Positions 45,279 through 55,311 are shown, numbered from the stretch's first letter. The stretch: DNA of 64,000 bases from Paracoccaceae bacterium (GCA_017510335.1 JAFWNM010000015.1:1-64000); one strand, 5' to 3'. The notes: generated from the sequence alone by a model not told the origin. Translations and numbers: made by a program.

Positions 45279-45565
45279 TCGACCACCTTCGGGACTGCAA
45301 AAAAACCTTCGCGCGCGTCGGGCGCATTGGACAGGATGCGTGGCTGAATATCGCCATCCGTCACATCATCCACGCGCCGCTTCAGCCGCATGGGGGTCAC
45401 CGATGTCATCGGCTCCACCCCTGTGACATCGACTTCATTGAGTTCTTCCATGAAGGTCAGGATGCGCGACAGGTCTTGCGCCAGCGCGGGCAGGTTTTCA
45501 TCAGGCACGGCAATACGCGCCAGATGGGCGACCTTGCGCGCGGTTTCCAGATCGATTTCGGACAT
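45275..45565 (-). CDS. gatC: Asp-tRNA(Asn)/Glu-tRNA(Gln) amidotransferase subunit C
   Basis: The 96-aa protein has '[20 protein letters not shown]' and '[20 protein letters not shown]' and a C-terminal '[20 protein letters not shown]', all typical of GatC, which wraps around and stabilises GatA. The start at 45565 follows GGAG by about 5 bases. It is the first gene of the gatCA unit. Confidence 0.95.
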   Translation of the reverse strand: MSEIDLETARKVAHLARIAVPDENLPALAQDLSRILTFMEELNEVDVTGVEPMTSVTPMRLKRRVDDVTDGDIQPRILSNAPDAREGFFAVPKVVE

Positions 45566-45696
45566 GATGGCTCCGGCTTGCACAGGGATACACGGGGGTT
45601 CTGGGGCGGTTTAGCGGTATGGCGCGGGCGGTGCAAGCGGCGCAGCATGGCAAGGCGGTATTCGCGCCCTGCCATACCTGTTTTCAACGGCTCAGA

Positions 45697-47595
45697 TTAC
45701 GGGATCAGCTTGGAAATAATCAGGTCCGCAGCTGCATCCGGTGTCATCTTGGTGGTGTCGATGCGGATTTCGGCCGCGTCGGGCGCTTCATAGGGGGAAT
45801 CGATCCCGGTGAAGTTCTTAAGCTGACCGGCACGCGCTTTCGCATACAAACCCTTCACATCGCGCTTCTCGGCCTCCTCCAGCGGGGTGTCCACGAACAC
45901 CTCGATGAACTCGCCTGCGGGCAACATGCCGCGCACCATCTCCCGCTCTGACCGGAAGGGCGAAATGAACGCTGTGATCACAATAAGCCCCGCATCGGCC
46001 ATCAGCTTGGCAACCTCGCCCACGCGGCGAATATTTTCGACGCGGTCCGCTTCCGTAAAGCCCAGATCCTTGTTCAGCCCATGGCGGACATTATCCCCAT
46101 CCAGCAAGAATGTATGGCGGTTCATCCGCGCCAGTTTCTTTTCCACCAGATTGGCGATGGTCGATTTGCCGGACCCTGAAAGACCCGTCATCCACAACAC
46201 AGCGGGTTTTTGGTTTTTCAGGCTGGCATGATGCTCGCGCGAAATATCGGTGGCTTGCCAATGGATATTCTGCGCGCGCCGCAGCGCGAAGTTCAACAGC
46301 CCCGCACCAATCGTGCGGTTGGTCATTTTGTCAATCAGGATAAACCCGCCCAGATCGCGGCTTTGGGCATAGGGTTCACACGGGATTTCCCGGTCCGTGG
46401 TCAGCGTGGCAACGCCAATGCCGTTCAGGTCCAGCGTCTTGGAGGCAAGATGCTCCATCGTGTTGACATTGATCTGATACTTGGGCTGCGACACCACAGC
46501 ATTGACCGTTTGCGGGCCAATTTTCAGCCAATAGGACCGCCCCGGCACCATGTCCTCATCATCCATCCAGATGATTGTCGCTTCAAACTGGTCGGCAACT
46601 TCGACAGGGTTTTGACCGGCGGTGATGATCTGGCCGCGCGAACAATCGATTTCATCGGCAAAACACAGCGTCACCGCCTGCCCCGCAACCGCGCGGTCCA
46701 GATCGCCATCCATGGTGACAATACGCGAAATGGTCGTCGTTCTGCCCGATGGCAGCACGCGCACATCATCGCCCACCTGCACCTGGCCCGTAGCGATGGT
46801 GCCCGCAAAACCGCGGAAATCCAGATTGGGGCGGTTCACCCATTGGACCGGCATGCGAAATGGCTTCAACTGCTCGGCGGTCTGGTTCAATTCCACCTTT
46901 TCCAGATGATCCAGCAGGATGGGGCCATCATACCAGGCAGTGTTCGCGCTGCGTGTGGTTATGTTGTCACCCGCCAGCCCCGAAAGTGGAATCGGCGTGA
47001 ATTCCGTGATCCCGATACTTGCCGCGAAGCTGCGATACTCTTCCACGATCTGTTCAAACACAGCGCGGTCATAATCCACCAGGTCCATTTTGTTGACCGC
47101 CAGCACGATATGGCGAATGCCGATCAGATGCGCCAGATAGCTGTGCCGCCGTGTCTGGGTCAGAATGCCCTTGCGCGCGTCAATCAGAATGACAGCAAGA
47201 TCAGCCGTGGACGCGCCGGTAATCATGTTGCGGGTGTATTGTTCATGCCCGGGCGTGTCGGCCACGATGAACTTGCGCTTCTCGGTCGCGAAGAACCTGT
47301 AGGCCACATCAATGGTGATACCCTGTTCGCGTTCCGCCGCCAGCCCGTCCACCAGAAGCGCGAAATCGATCGCTTCGCCTTGCGTGCCCACACGTTTGGA
47401 ATCCGCTTCAAGGGTGGCAAGCTGGTCTTCAAAAATCATCTTGCTGTCATACAGCAACCGCCCGATCAGGGTTGATTTGCCGTCATCCACCGACCCGCAG
47501 GTGATGAACCGCAGCATCGTCTTATGCTGATGGATTTCCAGATATTTATCAATATCTTCGGCAATCAGCGCATCGGTTTTGTAAATCTCGTTCAT
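45697..47595 (-). CDS. cysNC: Bifunctional sulfate adenylyltransferase subunit 1 / adenylylsulfate kinase (CysN-CysC fusion)
   Basis: The N-terminal GTPase (1-440) has '[19 protein letters not shown]', '[12 protein letters not shown]' and '[11 protein letters not shown]' as in CysN, which drives APS formation by GTP hydrolysis. The C-terminal kinase begins with '[12 protein letters not shown]' (about 471) and contains '[12 protein letters not shown]' and '[10 protein letters not shown]', forming PAPS from APS. At 632 aa it is a normal fusion as found in rhizobia (NodQ) and many marine alphaproteobacteria. It starts 13 bases after cysD. Confidence 0.96.
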   Translation of the reverse strand: MNEIYKTDALIAEDIDKYLEIHQHKTMLRFITCGSVDDGKSTLIGRLLYDSKMIFEDQLATLEADSKRVGTQGEAIDFALLVDGLAAEREQGITIDVAYRFFATEKRKFIVADTPGHEQYTRNMITGASTADLAVILIDARKGILTQTRRHSYLAHLIGIRHIVLAVNKMDLVDYDRAVFEQIVEEYRSFAASIGITEFTPIPLSGLAGDNITTRSANTAWYDGPILLDHLEKVELNQTAEQLKPFRMPVQWVNRPNLDFRGFAGTIATGQVQVGDDVRVLPSGRTTTISRIVTMDGDLDRAVAGQAVTLCFADEIDCSRGQIITAGQNPVEVADQFEATIIWMDDEDMVPGRSYWLKIGPQTVNAVVSQPKYQINVNTMEHLASKTLDLNGIGVATLTTDREIPCEPYAQSRDLGGFILIDKMTNRTIGAGLLNFALRRAQNIHWQATDISREHHASLKNQKPAVLWMTGLSGSGKSTIANLVEKKLARMNRHTFLLDGDNVRHGLNKDLGFTEADRVENIRRVGEVAKLMADAGLIVITAFISPFRSEREMVRGMLPAGEFIEVFVDTPLEEAEKRDVKGLYAKARAGQLKNFTGIDSPYEAPDAAEIRIDTTKMTPDAAADLIISKLIP

Positions 47596-47608
47596 TGCGT
47601 CATGCCCC

Positions 47609-48514
47609 TCAGAAATAGCCTTCTTGCTTCTTTTTTTCCATGCTCGCGGCCTGATCGTGATCAATCGCGCGGCCCTGGCGTTCGGATGTCGTGGTCAAAA
47701 GCATTTCCTGGATGATTTCAGGCAGGGTTTTCGCGCCGCTTTCGACCGCGCCGGTCAGCGGGTAGCACCCCAGCGTGCGGAACCGGATGGAGCGCATCAC
47801 AGGTTCTTCGCCCTTGGCAAGCGGGAAACGGTCATCATCGACCATCAAAAGCAGCCCGTCGCGCATCACAGTCGGGCGTTCATCGGCATAATACAGCGGG
47901 ACAATTTCGATATTTTCCAGATGGATATATTGCCAGATGTCCAGTTCTGTCCAATTCGACAGCGGGAACACGCGCATCGATTCCCCCTTGTTCTTGCGCG
48001 CATTGTAAGTGCGCCACAATTCGGGGCGCTGGTTTTTTGGGTCCCAGCGGTGGCTTGCGGTGCGGAAGCTGAAAATACGCTCTTTCGCGCGGCTTTTTTC
48101 CTCGTCCCGGCGCGCGCCCCCGAAGGCCGCGTCGAACCCGTGCAGGTCCAGCGCCTGTTTCAGCCCTTCGGTTTTCCACATATCTGTGTGCACCCCGCCA
48201 TGATCGAACGGGTTGATCCCCTGACGCACTGCATCGGGGTTCTGATGGACCAGCAATTGCATGCCCGCCTTGCGCGCGGCCTTGTCACGCAGGGCATACA
48301 TATCGCGGAATTTCCACGTTGTATCGACATGCAACAAGGGGAAAGGGGGCGGTGCCGGATAGAAGGCTTTTTTGGCCAGATGCAGCATCACCGCACTGTC
48401 CTTGCCGACGCTATACAGCATAACAGGTTTGTCGGCCTGCGTGACCACTTCACGCATGATGTGGATCGCTTCAGCCTCCAGGCGCTGAAGGTGGGTCAGA
48501 TTGGTGACATGCAT
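47609..48514 (-). CDS. cysD: Sulfate adenylyltransferase subunit 2
   Basis: CysD is the PAPS-reductase-like catalytic subunit that makes APS from ATP and sulfate. The 301-aa protein has the PP-loop '[20 protein letters not shown]', '[12 protein letters not shown]', '[20 protein letters not shown]' and '[11 protein letters not shown]', ending in 'KKKQEGYF'. The start at 48514 matches family alignment, though only a weak AGAG ribosome site is seen. It is the first gene of cysD-cysNC. The 283 bases upstream hold no gene; a sigma-54-like sequence on the opposite strand lies there (48636-48651). Confidence 0.96.
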   Translation of the reverse strand: MHVTNLTHLQRLEAEAIHIMREVVTQADKPVMLYSVGKDSAVMLHLAKKAFYPAPPPFPLLHVDTTWKFRDMYALRDKAARKAGMQLLVHQNPDAVRQGINPFDHGGVHTDMWKTEGLKQALDLHGFDAAFGGARRDEEKSRAKERIFSFRTASHRWDPKNQRPELWRTYNARKNKGESMRVFPLSNWTELDIWQYIHLENIEIVPLYYADERPTVMRDGLLLMVDDDRFPLAKGEEPVMRSIRFRTLGCYPLTGAVESGAKTLPEIIQEMLLTTTSERQGRAIDHDQAASMEKKKQEGYF

Positions 48515-48635
48515 GGGCGAATTCTCTTGTTCTTGAACCATGCATATGGCTTTAGCCGCAATCCCCCAAGACCGAACCCCCCATATGGGAGGGGTAGCTG
48601 CTTGAATATGCCCGAAGGGGCCTGAACCCGCCAAC

Positions 48636-48651
48636 TGGCACAGTTTTTGCA
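48636..48651 (+). promoter_or_regulatory. Sigma-54-like -24/-12 sequence
   Basis: TGGCACAGTTTTTGCA matches TGGCAC-N5-TTGCA with correct GG-to-GC spacing. It faces away from cysD, toward the 3' end of the DUF1217 gene on the opposite strand, so no known coding gene would be its target. Confidence 0.3.
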
Positions 48652-48797
48652 CCGCCTGTGCTGAAAAAACCAGCACCGCACACCTGCCGCCCCCCTTGAA
48701 CCGGCCAGGTGGCGGCGGGCAAGCAGGCCCAATGCCACCCCATGGCGCAAGTCACGCAAGTCTGCGCGCCATCTGCAATCCAAGCATATCGCGGCAT

Positions 48798-49589
48798 TCA
48801 GCGCCGCAGAAGTTCCAGCGCAATCGATGCCGGCGACATCGAGGCCTGCATTTCCTTGATCTGCGACATCACCAGATAGCGCTTGACCAGCTTTTCCATA
48901 TTTTCGGGTTGCGACAGGTCTTGCAGGTTTGACACGTTAAACCGGCGCGTCACTGCTGATTTCAGCCGCGTCACCTGCTGGTCCACATCCAATGCCCCGA
49001 ATTCCTTTGGCAGGCCAAGCGCTGTTTCCATGACCTTGCGCAGGGGGGTATTGCCCAAAACAGCGAACCATTGCGCGTTTTCCGACGTGAAGCCCTGCAC
49101 CAGATCGGGCAGTTCCCGTTGCAGGGCCATGGCCATGCGCATATCCTGATTCTGCTCGCCCACCGCGCGTTCAAAACCGCGCGTCTGGAACTGCGTCACA
49201 ATCCGGTCCTTCAGACCCTCTGGTGCATCAAGTTTTGACCCGGGCGCAAGAAACTGAAGATCCTGCGCCAGCGCCTTGTAGCGTTTGTCTGTCAGGCGGT
49301 TGGCAAGCGCCTTGCGGTCATCCACGCCATCATCGATGATCTTGCGGATAAACGCCCTGTTGTTGATATCATCTTCCAGGCCATAGGCTGACAGGATAAC
49401 CCGGAACGACCTGCGGTCCTTGACCAGTTCTTCGGTCGATGTGATCGCACCGAAATTCTGGCGAAAATAATCCAGGTCGTTTTTGACAACAGCCGATTTG
49501 ACAAAACTGGCTTCCTGCCGTTCTCGGGTCTTGTTCAGAAATGCCCAGCCGGCAAGCCCCCCTGTGGGAACAACCGGCCGGAAGCTCAT
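48798..49589 (-). CDS. DUF1217 flagellar-locus protein, 263 aa
   Basis: The protein is mostly helical with 'LKSAVTRRFNVSNL' and a C-terminal 'KRYLVMSQIKEMQASMSPAS', matching DUF1217, a family found almost only in alphaproteobacterial flagellar clusters. In related species it has been linked to hook or filament assembly; its exact role is not settled. The ATG overlaps the flbT stop in ATGA (49586-49589), so it is coupled to flbT. It is the last gene of the flagellin unit. Confidence 0.75.
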   Translation of the reverse strand: MSFRPVVPTGGLAGWAFLNKTRERQEASFVKSAVVKNDLDYFRQNFGAITSTEELVKDRRSFRVILSAYGLEDDINNRAFIRKIIDDGVDDRKALANRLTDKRYKALAQDLQFLAPGSKLDAPEGLKDRIVTQFQTRGFERAVGEQNQDMRMAMALQRELPDLVQGFTSENAQWFAVLGNTPLRKVMETALGLPKEFGALDVDQQVTRLKSAVTRRFNVSNLQDLSQPENMEKLVKRYLVMSQIKEMQASMSPASIALELLRR

Positions 49590-49990
49590 TGCTGGGTCGA
49601 GGCAAACAGCCTCGCCTCTCTGGGCAGCAGGGCGCGCAACGCCTTGAGCGCGCAATAATATTCTTCGTCCATCACAGCAGTGGTCGCGTCGTCCAGCAAC
49701 TTGCGGCTGTCATGATCGGTGAACACCTGACTCAACTGCTCGATAGAGCGCAGCAGGGGCTGGCGGGCGTCCTGGGGCGCGGAATCCCCCGACAAGACAA
49801 GCTGCGCAAGATAGCAGGTGCGTTTCACTGGTGTGTTGGCCTGCTGCGGGTGGATCGCATCGCGCAACCGCAGCACATGCGCATTCGGCGTGCGCACCGA
49901 CAGGCTGGCGCGCCGGTCGCCATTTTCTATTACTGCGCCGTTCAGCAACACGCGTTCATGCGGCGCAAGGCGGATCACCAGGTTTGTCAT
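49586..49990 (-). CDS. flbT: Flagellin mRNA regulator FlbT
   Basis: In Caulobacter FlbT binds the 5' untranslated region of flagellin mRNA and promotes its decay until the hook is complete. This 134-aa protein has 'LVIRLAPHERVLLNGAVIEN' and 'RTPNAHVLRLRDAI' as in FlbT. It sits between flaF and DUF1217 with 4-base overlaps at both ends. Confidence 0.92.
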   Translation of the reverse strand: MTNLVIRLAPHERVLLNGAVIENGDRRASLSVRTPNAHVLRLRDAIHPQQANTPVKRTCYLAQLVLSGDSAPQDARQPLLRSIEQLSQVFTDHDSRKLLDDATTAVMDEEYYCALKALRALLPREARLFASTQQ

Positions 49991-50364
49991 GCCGCGCCTG
50001 CCTTGCCGGACAAGCCCCGCATCACTGCCAGATTGATATCGACAAGAACATCGGCGCTATCTTTTTGGTCCAGCACCAGATCGGTATGGCGCAACGAAAA
50101 CTGTGCCAACCCAAGTAGTTGCAGGCGCAGCTGGTCAGGCAACTGGTTTCCGGGCGTGGCAAGGTCGATCGCCAGTTCCACCCAAAGCCTGCGGTTTTCG
50201 TGCAGCGCTTCAGCCAAATTTGCAAAGATAAACGGGTGCGCCTTGACCGCAGCGCTTAGCCGGGCCGTGATTTTTGAAATCAGTTCATACTCGATCGTGC
50301 GTGGCGTCTTATAGGCCGTATTCGGCACACCATAGGCGGCGGCAGCCATGACATGGGCGTTCAT
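49987..50364 (-). CDS. flaF: Flagellin biosynthesis regulator FlaF
   Basis: FlaF is a helical protein needed for flagellin translation/secretion, acting opposite FlbT in Caulobacter. The 125-aa protein has 'TPRTIEYELISKITARLSAA' and 'LHENRRLWVELAIDLATPGN', both typical. It follows the flagellin gene after 79 bases that contain a strong stem-loop, and overlaps flbT by four bases. Confidence 0.92.
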   Translation of the reverse strand: MNAHVMAAAAYGVPNTAYKTPRTIEYELISKITARLSAAVKAHPFIFANLAEALHENRRLWVELAIDLATPGNQLPDQLRLQLLGLAQFSLRHTDLVLDQKDSADVLVDINLAVMRGLSGKAGAA

Positions 50365-50407
50365 CCTGAATCCCCGTTGTGGAATTGAATTAATGACTGA
50401 TCAGGAC

Positions 50408-50433
50408 GTGAGCCCCCCAAGAAGGGGGCTCAC
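50408..50433 (-). other. Stem-loop between the flagellin gene and flaF
   Basis: A perfect 10-bp stem (GTGAGCCCCC / GGGGGCTCAC) with a 6-base loop, 11 bases after the flagellin stop. No T-run follows on the minus strand, so it is more likely a 3'-end stabilising or processing hairpin for flagellin mRNA than a full terminator. Confidence 0.6.
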
Positions 50434-50443
50434 CTCACTGTTA

Positions 50444-51733
50444 TCAGCGGAACAGTGCCAGAATGTTCTGGGGCTGCTGGTTCGCAATCGACAGCGACTG
50501 GGTTGCCAGCTGCTGCTGCACCTGCAGCGCCTGCAAACGTGCAGACGCGGCTTCCATATCTGCATCGACAAGGCTGCCGATGCCCGTTGTCAGTGCGTCA
50601 GACAGGTTCTTGATGAATTCTGCCTGTGTGTCGATACGGGTTTGCGCCGAACCGAAAGCCGCTGCCGAATCAATGGCAGTCTGGATCAGGCCCTCAATCT
50701 CGGACAGGGCCGAAGCTGCACCTGTTGCCGAGCTGACATCGATATCATTCAACGCTTCCAGACGGCCACCAATGGTTGTATCAGCGGCAGCAAATGCGTC
50801 CAGACGCACGGAAACGTTGTTGCCCGTACCTGCAGAGTTGGTGAAGGTCAGCTGGTTGTTGCCCGCACCTGTGACAGTGGCGGTCAGACCTTCAATACCG
50901 TTGGCTTCGGCAAAACTGTTGAATGCGGCGGCCAGGCCACGCGCAACATCAGTTTCGGTATCCCCTTCACGCGCAACATAGCGAATGTCGTTTGCCGACG
51001 CGGTTGCCTGTCCAAGGAAAGTGCCAGCGCCAGCGCTTATTGAAACACTGAACCCGTCGCCGGCCGCAATACCATCAGCCACGATTACGGCGTTCGTCGA
51101 GGCGGGCGCAGCGGCGCCGGTAATCGCGGTGGCAGTTCCCGCCGCAGGACCAGTTGCCTTCGCCGCCAGCGCAGCCGCTGCAAGTGCGGTGCCACTGATC
51201 GATGATGCAGTTGTCCCCAGATCCTGTTTGGCCACACCGATATTTGCCGACACAACTGTGCCGTCAGACGAGCGGTCCAGCGATGACAGCACGTTTACTG
51301 CGCCGGAACCCGCGGTTGTTTCACGGTTGGACAACAGGTTCAGACCGTTGAACTGCGCCGCAGTCGTGATCGAGGTGATCTGTTCGCGCAGCGCAACGAT
51401 GTCCGTCTGGATTTTCGCACGGTCAACGTTTTCTTCCTGCGCAGAGACAATCGCCCCTTTCATCTGGGTCAGCAGGTCGGTCACGGTTTCGGCGGCTTGT
51501 GTTGCCACAGCCACAGTGGACCGGCCCAGCGCCAGACTGTCAGAAATTGCGGCAAACCCTTTGACATCGGCCTGCATGGTTTTGGAAATGGCCCAGACCG
51601 CAGCGTTATCCTTGGCCGAGTTGATGGATTTCCCGGTCGAGATTTCGCTTTGCGTTTGCGCCATGTTCTTGTTGATACCGCGCATTGTTTGCAGGGCCAC
51701 CATTGCGCCGGTATTGGTCAGAATGCTTGACAT
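50444..51733 (-). CDS. fliC: Flagellin
   Basis: The 429-aa filament protein has the conserved N-terminal D0/D1 ('SSILTNTGAMVALQTMRGIN', 'MAQTQSEISTGKSINSAKDN') and C-terminal D1/D0 ('AQTRIDTQAEFIKNLSDALT', 'SIANQQPQNILALF') domains. The middle (about 160-340) is Ala/Gly/Thr-rich and variable. AAAGG lies 7 bases before the ATG at 51733. It heads the unit flagellin-flaF-flbT-DUF1217. The region 51734-51951 upstream holds no gene and should contain the promoter. Confidence 0.96.
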   Translation of the reverse strand: MSSILTNTGAMVALQTMRGINKNMAQTQSEISTGKSINSAKDNAAVWAISKTMQADVKGFAAISDSLALGRSTVAVATQAAETVTDLLTQMKGAIVSAQEENVDRAKIQTDIVALREQITSITTAAQFNGLNLLSNRETTAGSGAVNVLSSLDRSSDGTVVSANIGVAKQDLGTTASSISGTALAAAALAAKATGPAAGTATAITGAAAPASTNAVIVADGIAAGDGFSVSISAGAGTFLGQATASANDIRYVAREGDTETDVARGLAAAFNSFAEANGIEGLTATVTGAGNNQLTFTNSAGTGNNVSVRLDAFAAADTTIGGRLEALNDIDVSSATGAASALSEIEGLIQTAIDSAAAFGSAQTRIDTQAEFIKNLSDALTTGIGSLVDADMEAASARLQALQVQQQLATQSLSIANQQPQNILALFR

Positions 51734-51951
51734 GTTATGCCTTTCGTATTGTGCATTTTGCACATGAGTTTTGGGTCACCCACAGGGTGAGGTTTGCTGC
51801 ATTCTGCATTCAGACGATCAATAACCGCTATCGCCACTCGGATCTTCTGCCGACACCTGAGACATTGGCGCAAGCAAGTTACCAGAGCATGAACAGACGC
51901 GTGATTCGATATGTTCCACCCTGATTTCCTGCAAACATGGTAAACAAACCC

Positions 51952-52290
51952 TCAGGCGCGATGCGCCAGTTTCCCCGATCGCGGCAGAAGCGGGCTTTGC
52001 GTGCCATCCTTCTGATAAAACGACGTATTTCTTGCCTTGTGGTGGTCCAGGACAATCAGGCGCACGCCCGAAATTCCTTTTGCTATCGCGGCCAGAAGTG
52101 CTTGATTATGGGCATTTGCATCGCGCAAATCCGCAAGCTTGTTGTCGCGCAAGGGAGTCGCGGACAATTTCTGAACCAGGCCTTCCTTTCGTTCGGCCAG
52201 CGCCTCAAGGCTGTCGAAATCCGCGCGCAGAAGGGCTTGTTTCTCCTCCTCCAGCAGGGTCCGAAGCTGTTTGATCATACGCTCACTCAC
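51952..52290 (-). CDS. FlgN-like flagellar chaperone, 112 aa
   Basis: A helical protein with 'RMIKQLRTLLEEEKQALLRA' and 'DSLEALAERKEGLVQKL' resembles FlgN, the export chaperone for hook-filament junction proteins FlgK and FlgL. Assignment is from pattern and flagellar context; similarity is weak. It starts with a GTG at 52290 that overlaps the FlgJ-like stop by 8 bases (52283-52290); an ATG at 52278 is an alternative. Confidence 0.65.
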   Translation of the reverse strand: MSERMIKQLRTLLEEEKQALLRADFDSLEALAERKEGLVQKLSATPLRDNKLADLRDANAHNQALLAAIAKGISGVRLIVLDHHKARNTSFYQKDGTQSPLLPRSGKLAHRA

Positions 52291-52579
52291 GCGCGGTCCC
52301 CCCTGTTTCGATCGTGGCGCGCATCACCATTTCGGCCAATCCGATTCCGCCACGCGCGGCAATTGCGCGGGCCTGCGCATCGACCAGAAACGAGGAAAAC
52401 TGATCTTCCCCCACCCCGCCTTCAATCCCGGTGGTGGGCTTGCCGGCACCCGCCGCGCGCAGCATCTCCGCAAGGACAAGGGCTTCGAATTCCACAGCGC
52501 TGGCTGCCTGTTGCGTCTGACTGGTTGACACCCTGTCGCGCGCAGGCATCTGCGCATGAAGTAATGTAAGTTCCGGCAT
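52283..52579 (-). CDS. FlgJ-type rod-binding protein (N-terminal domain only), 98 aa
   Basis: The segment 'FEALVLAEMLRAAG' followed by 'FSSFLVDAQARAIAARGGIG' and 'LAEMVMRATI' is the rod-binding domain (FlgJ N-terminus). The muramidase domain present in enteric FlgJ is absent, as in most alphaproteobacteria, which supply a separate transglycosylase. The start at 52579 follows GGGGA by about 7 bases. It is divergent from fliK across 100 bases. Confidence 0.8.
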   Translation of the reverse strand: MPELTLLHAQMPARDRVSTSQTQQAASAVEFEALVLAEMLRAAGAGKPTTGIEGGVGEDQFSSFLVDAQARAIAARGGIGLAEMVMRATIETGGTARE

Positions 52580-52679
52580 CTTTCGTCCCCTTTTCTGAGT
52601 CGCGTTCTTCAAAATACCTGCGGTCTGGTAAAGATTCGGTAATCACTTCGTGGGATGGTGCATCATCCAGGAGGATGCG

Positions 52680-54104
52680 ATGATCATCGGACTTGTAGTG
52701 GACACAAATGTGACGCAAGGCGCGGTTGCTGGCGACATCAAGACGCCGGACCCCGCCGCGCAAACCGGACAGAGTTTTGCACGCGTGCTGGCCAACCAGA
52801 CAGCTGCGGCCACGCGTGGCGCGCAGCCCCTTGCGCCCGCGCAGCCGGAACAGGCCGCCCCCCCCGCACCGGACCCGTCTGATGAGGATGACATGGTCCT
52901 GACAACCATCCTGACCCCAGAAGATGAGGACAACCCGCCAGCGCCAGACCTGTTGGCCATGGATGAGGGGTCTGAACTTCTGGCGCAAACACCGCTGCCG
53001 GATGACATGGAAAACGGGGACATGCTGCCTGCCCCGGATCGCACCGGGCTTTCGCTCCCCCGCGGGGAAGCCGCGCACGCGGCCCTGCACGACGGGACGC
53101 GTGACAAACTGCCCCCGTCCGACACCGGCAGCGCGGTGGGGCGCGGCGACACGGCGCCCGTGACGCGCAAACGCCCGTTGACGGCGGTTGAATTCCATAT
53201 CGCACCACAGATCCGGCAGGAAACGCCCACAACATCGCCCATAACAACAGCCGGATACGCAGCTTCTGCCGGGTCCATGGCGGGGCCGTTGGTGCCAGCG
53301 ATTGCGGACATGGACGCGGCAGCGCAGGACGCAGTCTGGCAGGCCGGTCCCGCAGACGCCACTGCAGACATGCCCGCGGCGCAGTTGGCAGGGGCGCTTG
53401 CGGCCGGTCAGGACCTTCTCCTTGGTGGGGGGCGCGCAGCCCCCGTTGGGCGCGCGAAATACGGCGCTGCGGACATTTCCTATGTGGTTCGGACACCCGA
53501 AGAAACGGCCGCAAGCCCGGATTACCAGACACGCCCCCAACCAACCCCCGCACAGCCACAGACCGACACGCTTTTGCAGACTGACGCATTTGCTGTGGAG
53601 CAGCTTCTGAACCAGGCCACCGCCGAGTCACAAGTTCAAACCTCTGATCCGCAGACCCTTGCGGCCAGTGAAAACCCGACCAGCCAGGTCCTGCGCGCTA
53701 CCGGCGCGATGATGCGCGCCGAGGCGGCTTTGTCCTCCAGCGTGGCGCAGGCGTTGCAAACTGTGTCCGAAAACGGTCAAGGCGTGTTCGAACTTGATAT
53801 CTGGGACGGTGTGGGCGGCAAGTTGCGGATTTCCGTGTCGGCAATTGATGGCGCAGTCCAGATTTCCATGCTGTCCGGCAGGGTCGATATGCTGGACCTG
53901 TTGAAAAGATCCCTCAACCTGCTGCGCGACGACCTGACAGCGCTCGGGTTCAAAAGCATCGACCTAAAACTGGTCAACGCCGGCGCGGCCACGCCGTTGC
54001 ACCAGTTGCAGGTTTCGCACCCCGCCACCCGGCCCCGGGCCGATATGGTTTTCGACACCCCGTCCAGCCCGCCGCGCCCCGCCGGGATTGACCTTCGGCT
54101 ATAG
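52680..54104 (+). CDS. fliK: Flagellar hook-length control protein FliK-like, 474 aa
   Basis: A long Ala/Pro/Asp-rich, probably disordered N-terminal ruler (1-330) precedes a C-terminal Flg_hook domain (about 355-440) with 'QGVFELDIWDGVGGKLRISV' and 'SLNLLRDDLTALGFKSIDLK', the type-III substrate-switch fold. FliK measures hook length and switches export to filament proteins. The start at 52680 has AGGAGG 6 bases upstream. It is followed by flgD, a usual partner. Confidence 0.8.
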   Translation: MIIGLVVDTNVTQGAVAGDIKTPDPAAQTGQSFARVLANQTAAATRGAQPLAPAQPEQAAPPAPDPSDEDDMVLTTILTPEDEDNPPAPDLLAMDEGSELLAQTPLPDDMENGDMLPAPDRTGLSLPRGEAAHAALHDGTRDKLPPSDTGSAVGRGDTAPVTRKRPLTAVEFHIAPQIRQETPTTSPITTAGYAASAGSMAGPLVPAIADMDAAAQDAVWQAGPADATADMPAAQLAGALAAGQDLLLGGGRAAPVGRAKYGAADISYVVRTPEETAASPDYQTRPQPTPAQPQTDTLLQTDAFAVEQLLNQATAESQVQTSDPQTLAASENPTSQVLRATGAMMRAEAALSSSVAQALQTVSENGQGVFELDIWDGVGGKLRISVSAIDGAVQISMLSGRVDMLDLLKRSLNLLRDDLTALGFKSIDLKLVNAGAATPLHQLQVSHPATRPRADMVFDTPSSPPRPAGIDLRL

Positions 54105-54181
54105 CCGCCCCCCGCACCGGCACAGGCCCGGCCCTGTCCCGCCATCACGCCCGCGCAGCCACATATATATCGAGAGCGACC

Positions 54182-54838
54182 ATGTTCAGCATCCAAAACG
54201 ACATATCCGCCAATCCAGCAACAAACGCTGCACCGCAAGCGGCGAAAACAGCTTTCAGCGACGGGTCCGATTTTGCGATGTTTCTGCGCATGTTGACCAC
54301 ACAAATGCAGAACCAGAACCCGTTGAACCCGGTTGAGGCATCCGACTTCGCGGTACAGCTTGCGACATTTTCGGGGGTCGAACAACAAATCCAGACCAAC
54401 CAGTTGCTGGGCCGGCTGGCCGACCAGATGGTATTTTCCGATCTGGCGAACTGGTTGAACAAGGACGTGGCGACAGATGCGCCAGTCCGGTATTCCGGGG
54501 CACCCCTGACACTTCACGCCGCCCCTGTCCCAGAGGCGACACAGCGCGAACTGGTGATTTCTTCAGTTCAAGGGCAGGAACTTGCGCGCGTCCCCGTCGG
54601 CGCCGGACAAAGTGACATTGTCATTGACCTGGCCCATGACGTGCCAACCGCCCTTCCCCACGGATCTTACCAGTTCACGGTAGAGGATTTCAACACCAGC
54701 GGCAGGTTGTCCACTACCAGCGCCATGCATTATTCCCCTGTTCAGGAAGTGCGCAACATCAACGGCCAGGTTGTTCTGGTTCTGGACGGCGGGGCGCAGG
54801 TCAACAGTTCGCAGATCACCGGCATACGGGGGTCGTAA
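54182..54838 (+). CDS. flgD: Flagellar hook cap/scaffold protein FlgD, 218 aa
   Basis: FlgD forms the cap under which hook subunits polymerise. The N-terminal signature 'FLRMLTTQMQNQNPLNPVEA' is diagnostic, followed by 'DFAVQLATFSGVEQQIQTNQ'. The C-terminal Ig-like domains carry 'HGSYQFTVEDFNTSGR'. Size is normal. It lies 77 bases after fliK in the same direction. Confidence 0.94.
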   Translation: MFSIQNDISANPATNAAPQAAKTAFSDGSDFAMFLRMLTTQMQNQNPLNPVEASDFAVQLATFSGVEQQIQTNQLLGRLADQMVFSDLANWLNKDVATDAPVRYSGAPLTLHAAPVPEATQRELVISSVQGQELARVPVGAGQSDIVIDLAHDVPTALPHGSYQFTVEDFNTSGRLSTTSAMHYSPVQEVRNINGQVVLVLDGGAQVNSSQITGIRGS

Positions 54839-55311
54839 CAGGTCAGGGCGGGGTATCCCGCGGCGGTGCCCTTGCAGATACACGCCACCCGCGCGCCGTT
54901 TTGGGGTGACGGGCGGCGTGCGGAACGCAAGATGCCTGAAACCGCCCTGCCAGTCTTTCACCGCAAATAGCCGGCACCTGCCCGATCACGGCAGGAAAGC
55001 TTTGGCTTAGGTGTTCGCGCCGCAGGGCATCACGCACTCCCTCGTCGTAAGGCAGCAGGCATGCCCCTTGGCTGCGCTTGTCAACCAGCCCGCGCGCGAA
55101 TGAAAACTCGCCCCAGCGCGTGCCCCGGACGCAAGGAACCAGTCCCCGCGCTTGTGCAACATACCGTCGAAACCCGACGCGCAATCCGGGCACGGGCCAC
55201 CTGCCTTGCGCTTGAAACATGTCACCGCGCAGTCACGCGACATACTCTAAGTTATTGATTTTGAAATCCAAGAAAGCTCAAAACCAGTTCCCGGCTTTGC
55301 GCAGAATTGCC
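54839..55311. other. Intergenic region between flgD and betA
   Basis: These 473 bases separate convergent flgD and betA. Repeat copy D occupies 55233-55315. Between 54843 and 55243 two minus-strand open frames of 125 and 78 codons overlap in different frames; neither has a ribosome site nor a recognisable family, though together they could be remnants of a decayed gene. No clear terminator is seen. Confidence 0.5.

Noticed and set aside
54843-55243. Possible frameshifted gene on the minus strand between flgD and betA
   Set aside because: Two overlapping frames lack ribosome sites and recognisable motifs, and the upstream edge runs into repeat copy D; not enough to call a pseudogene.
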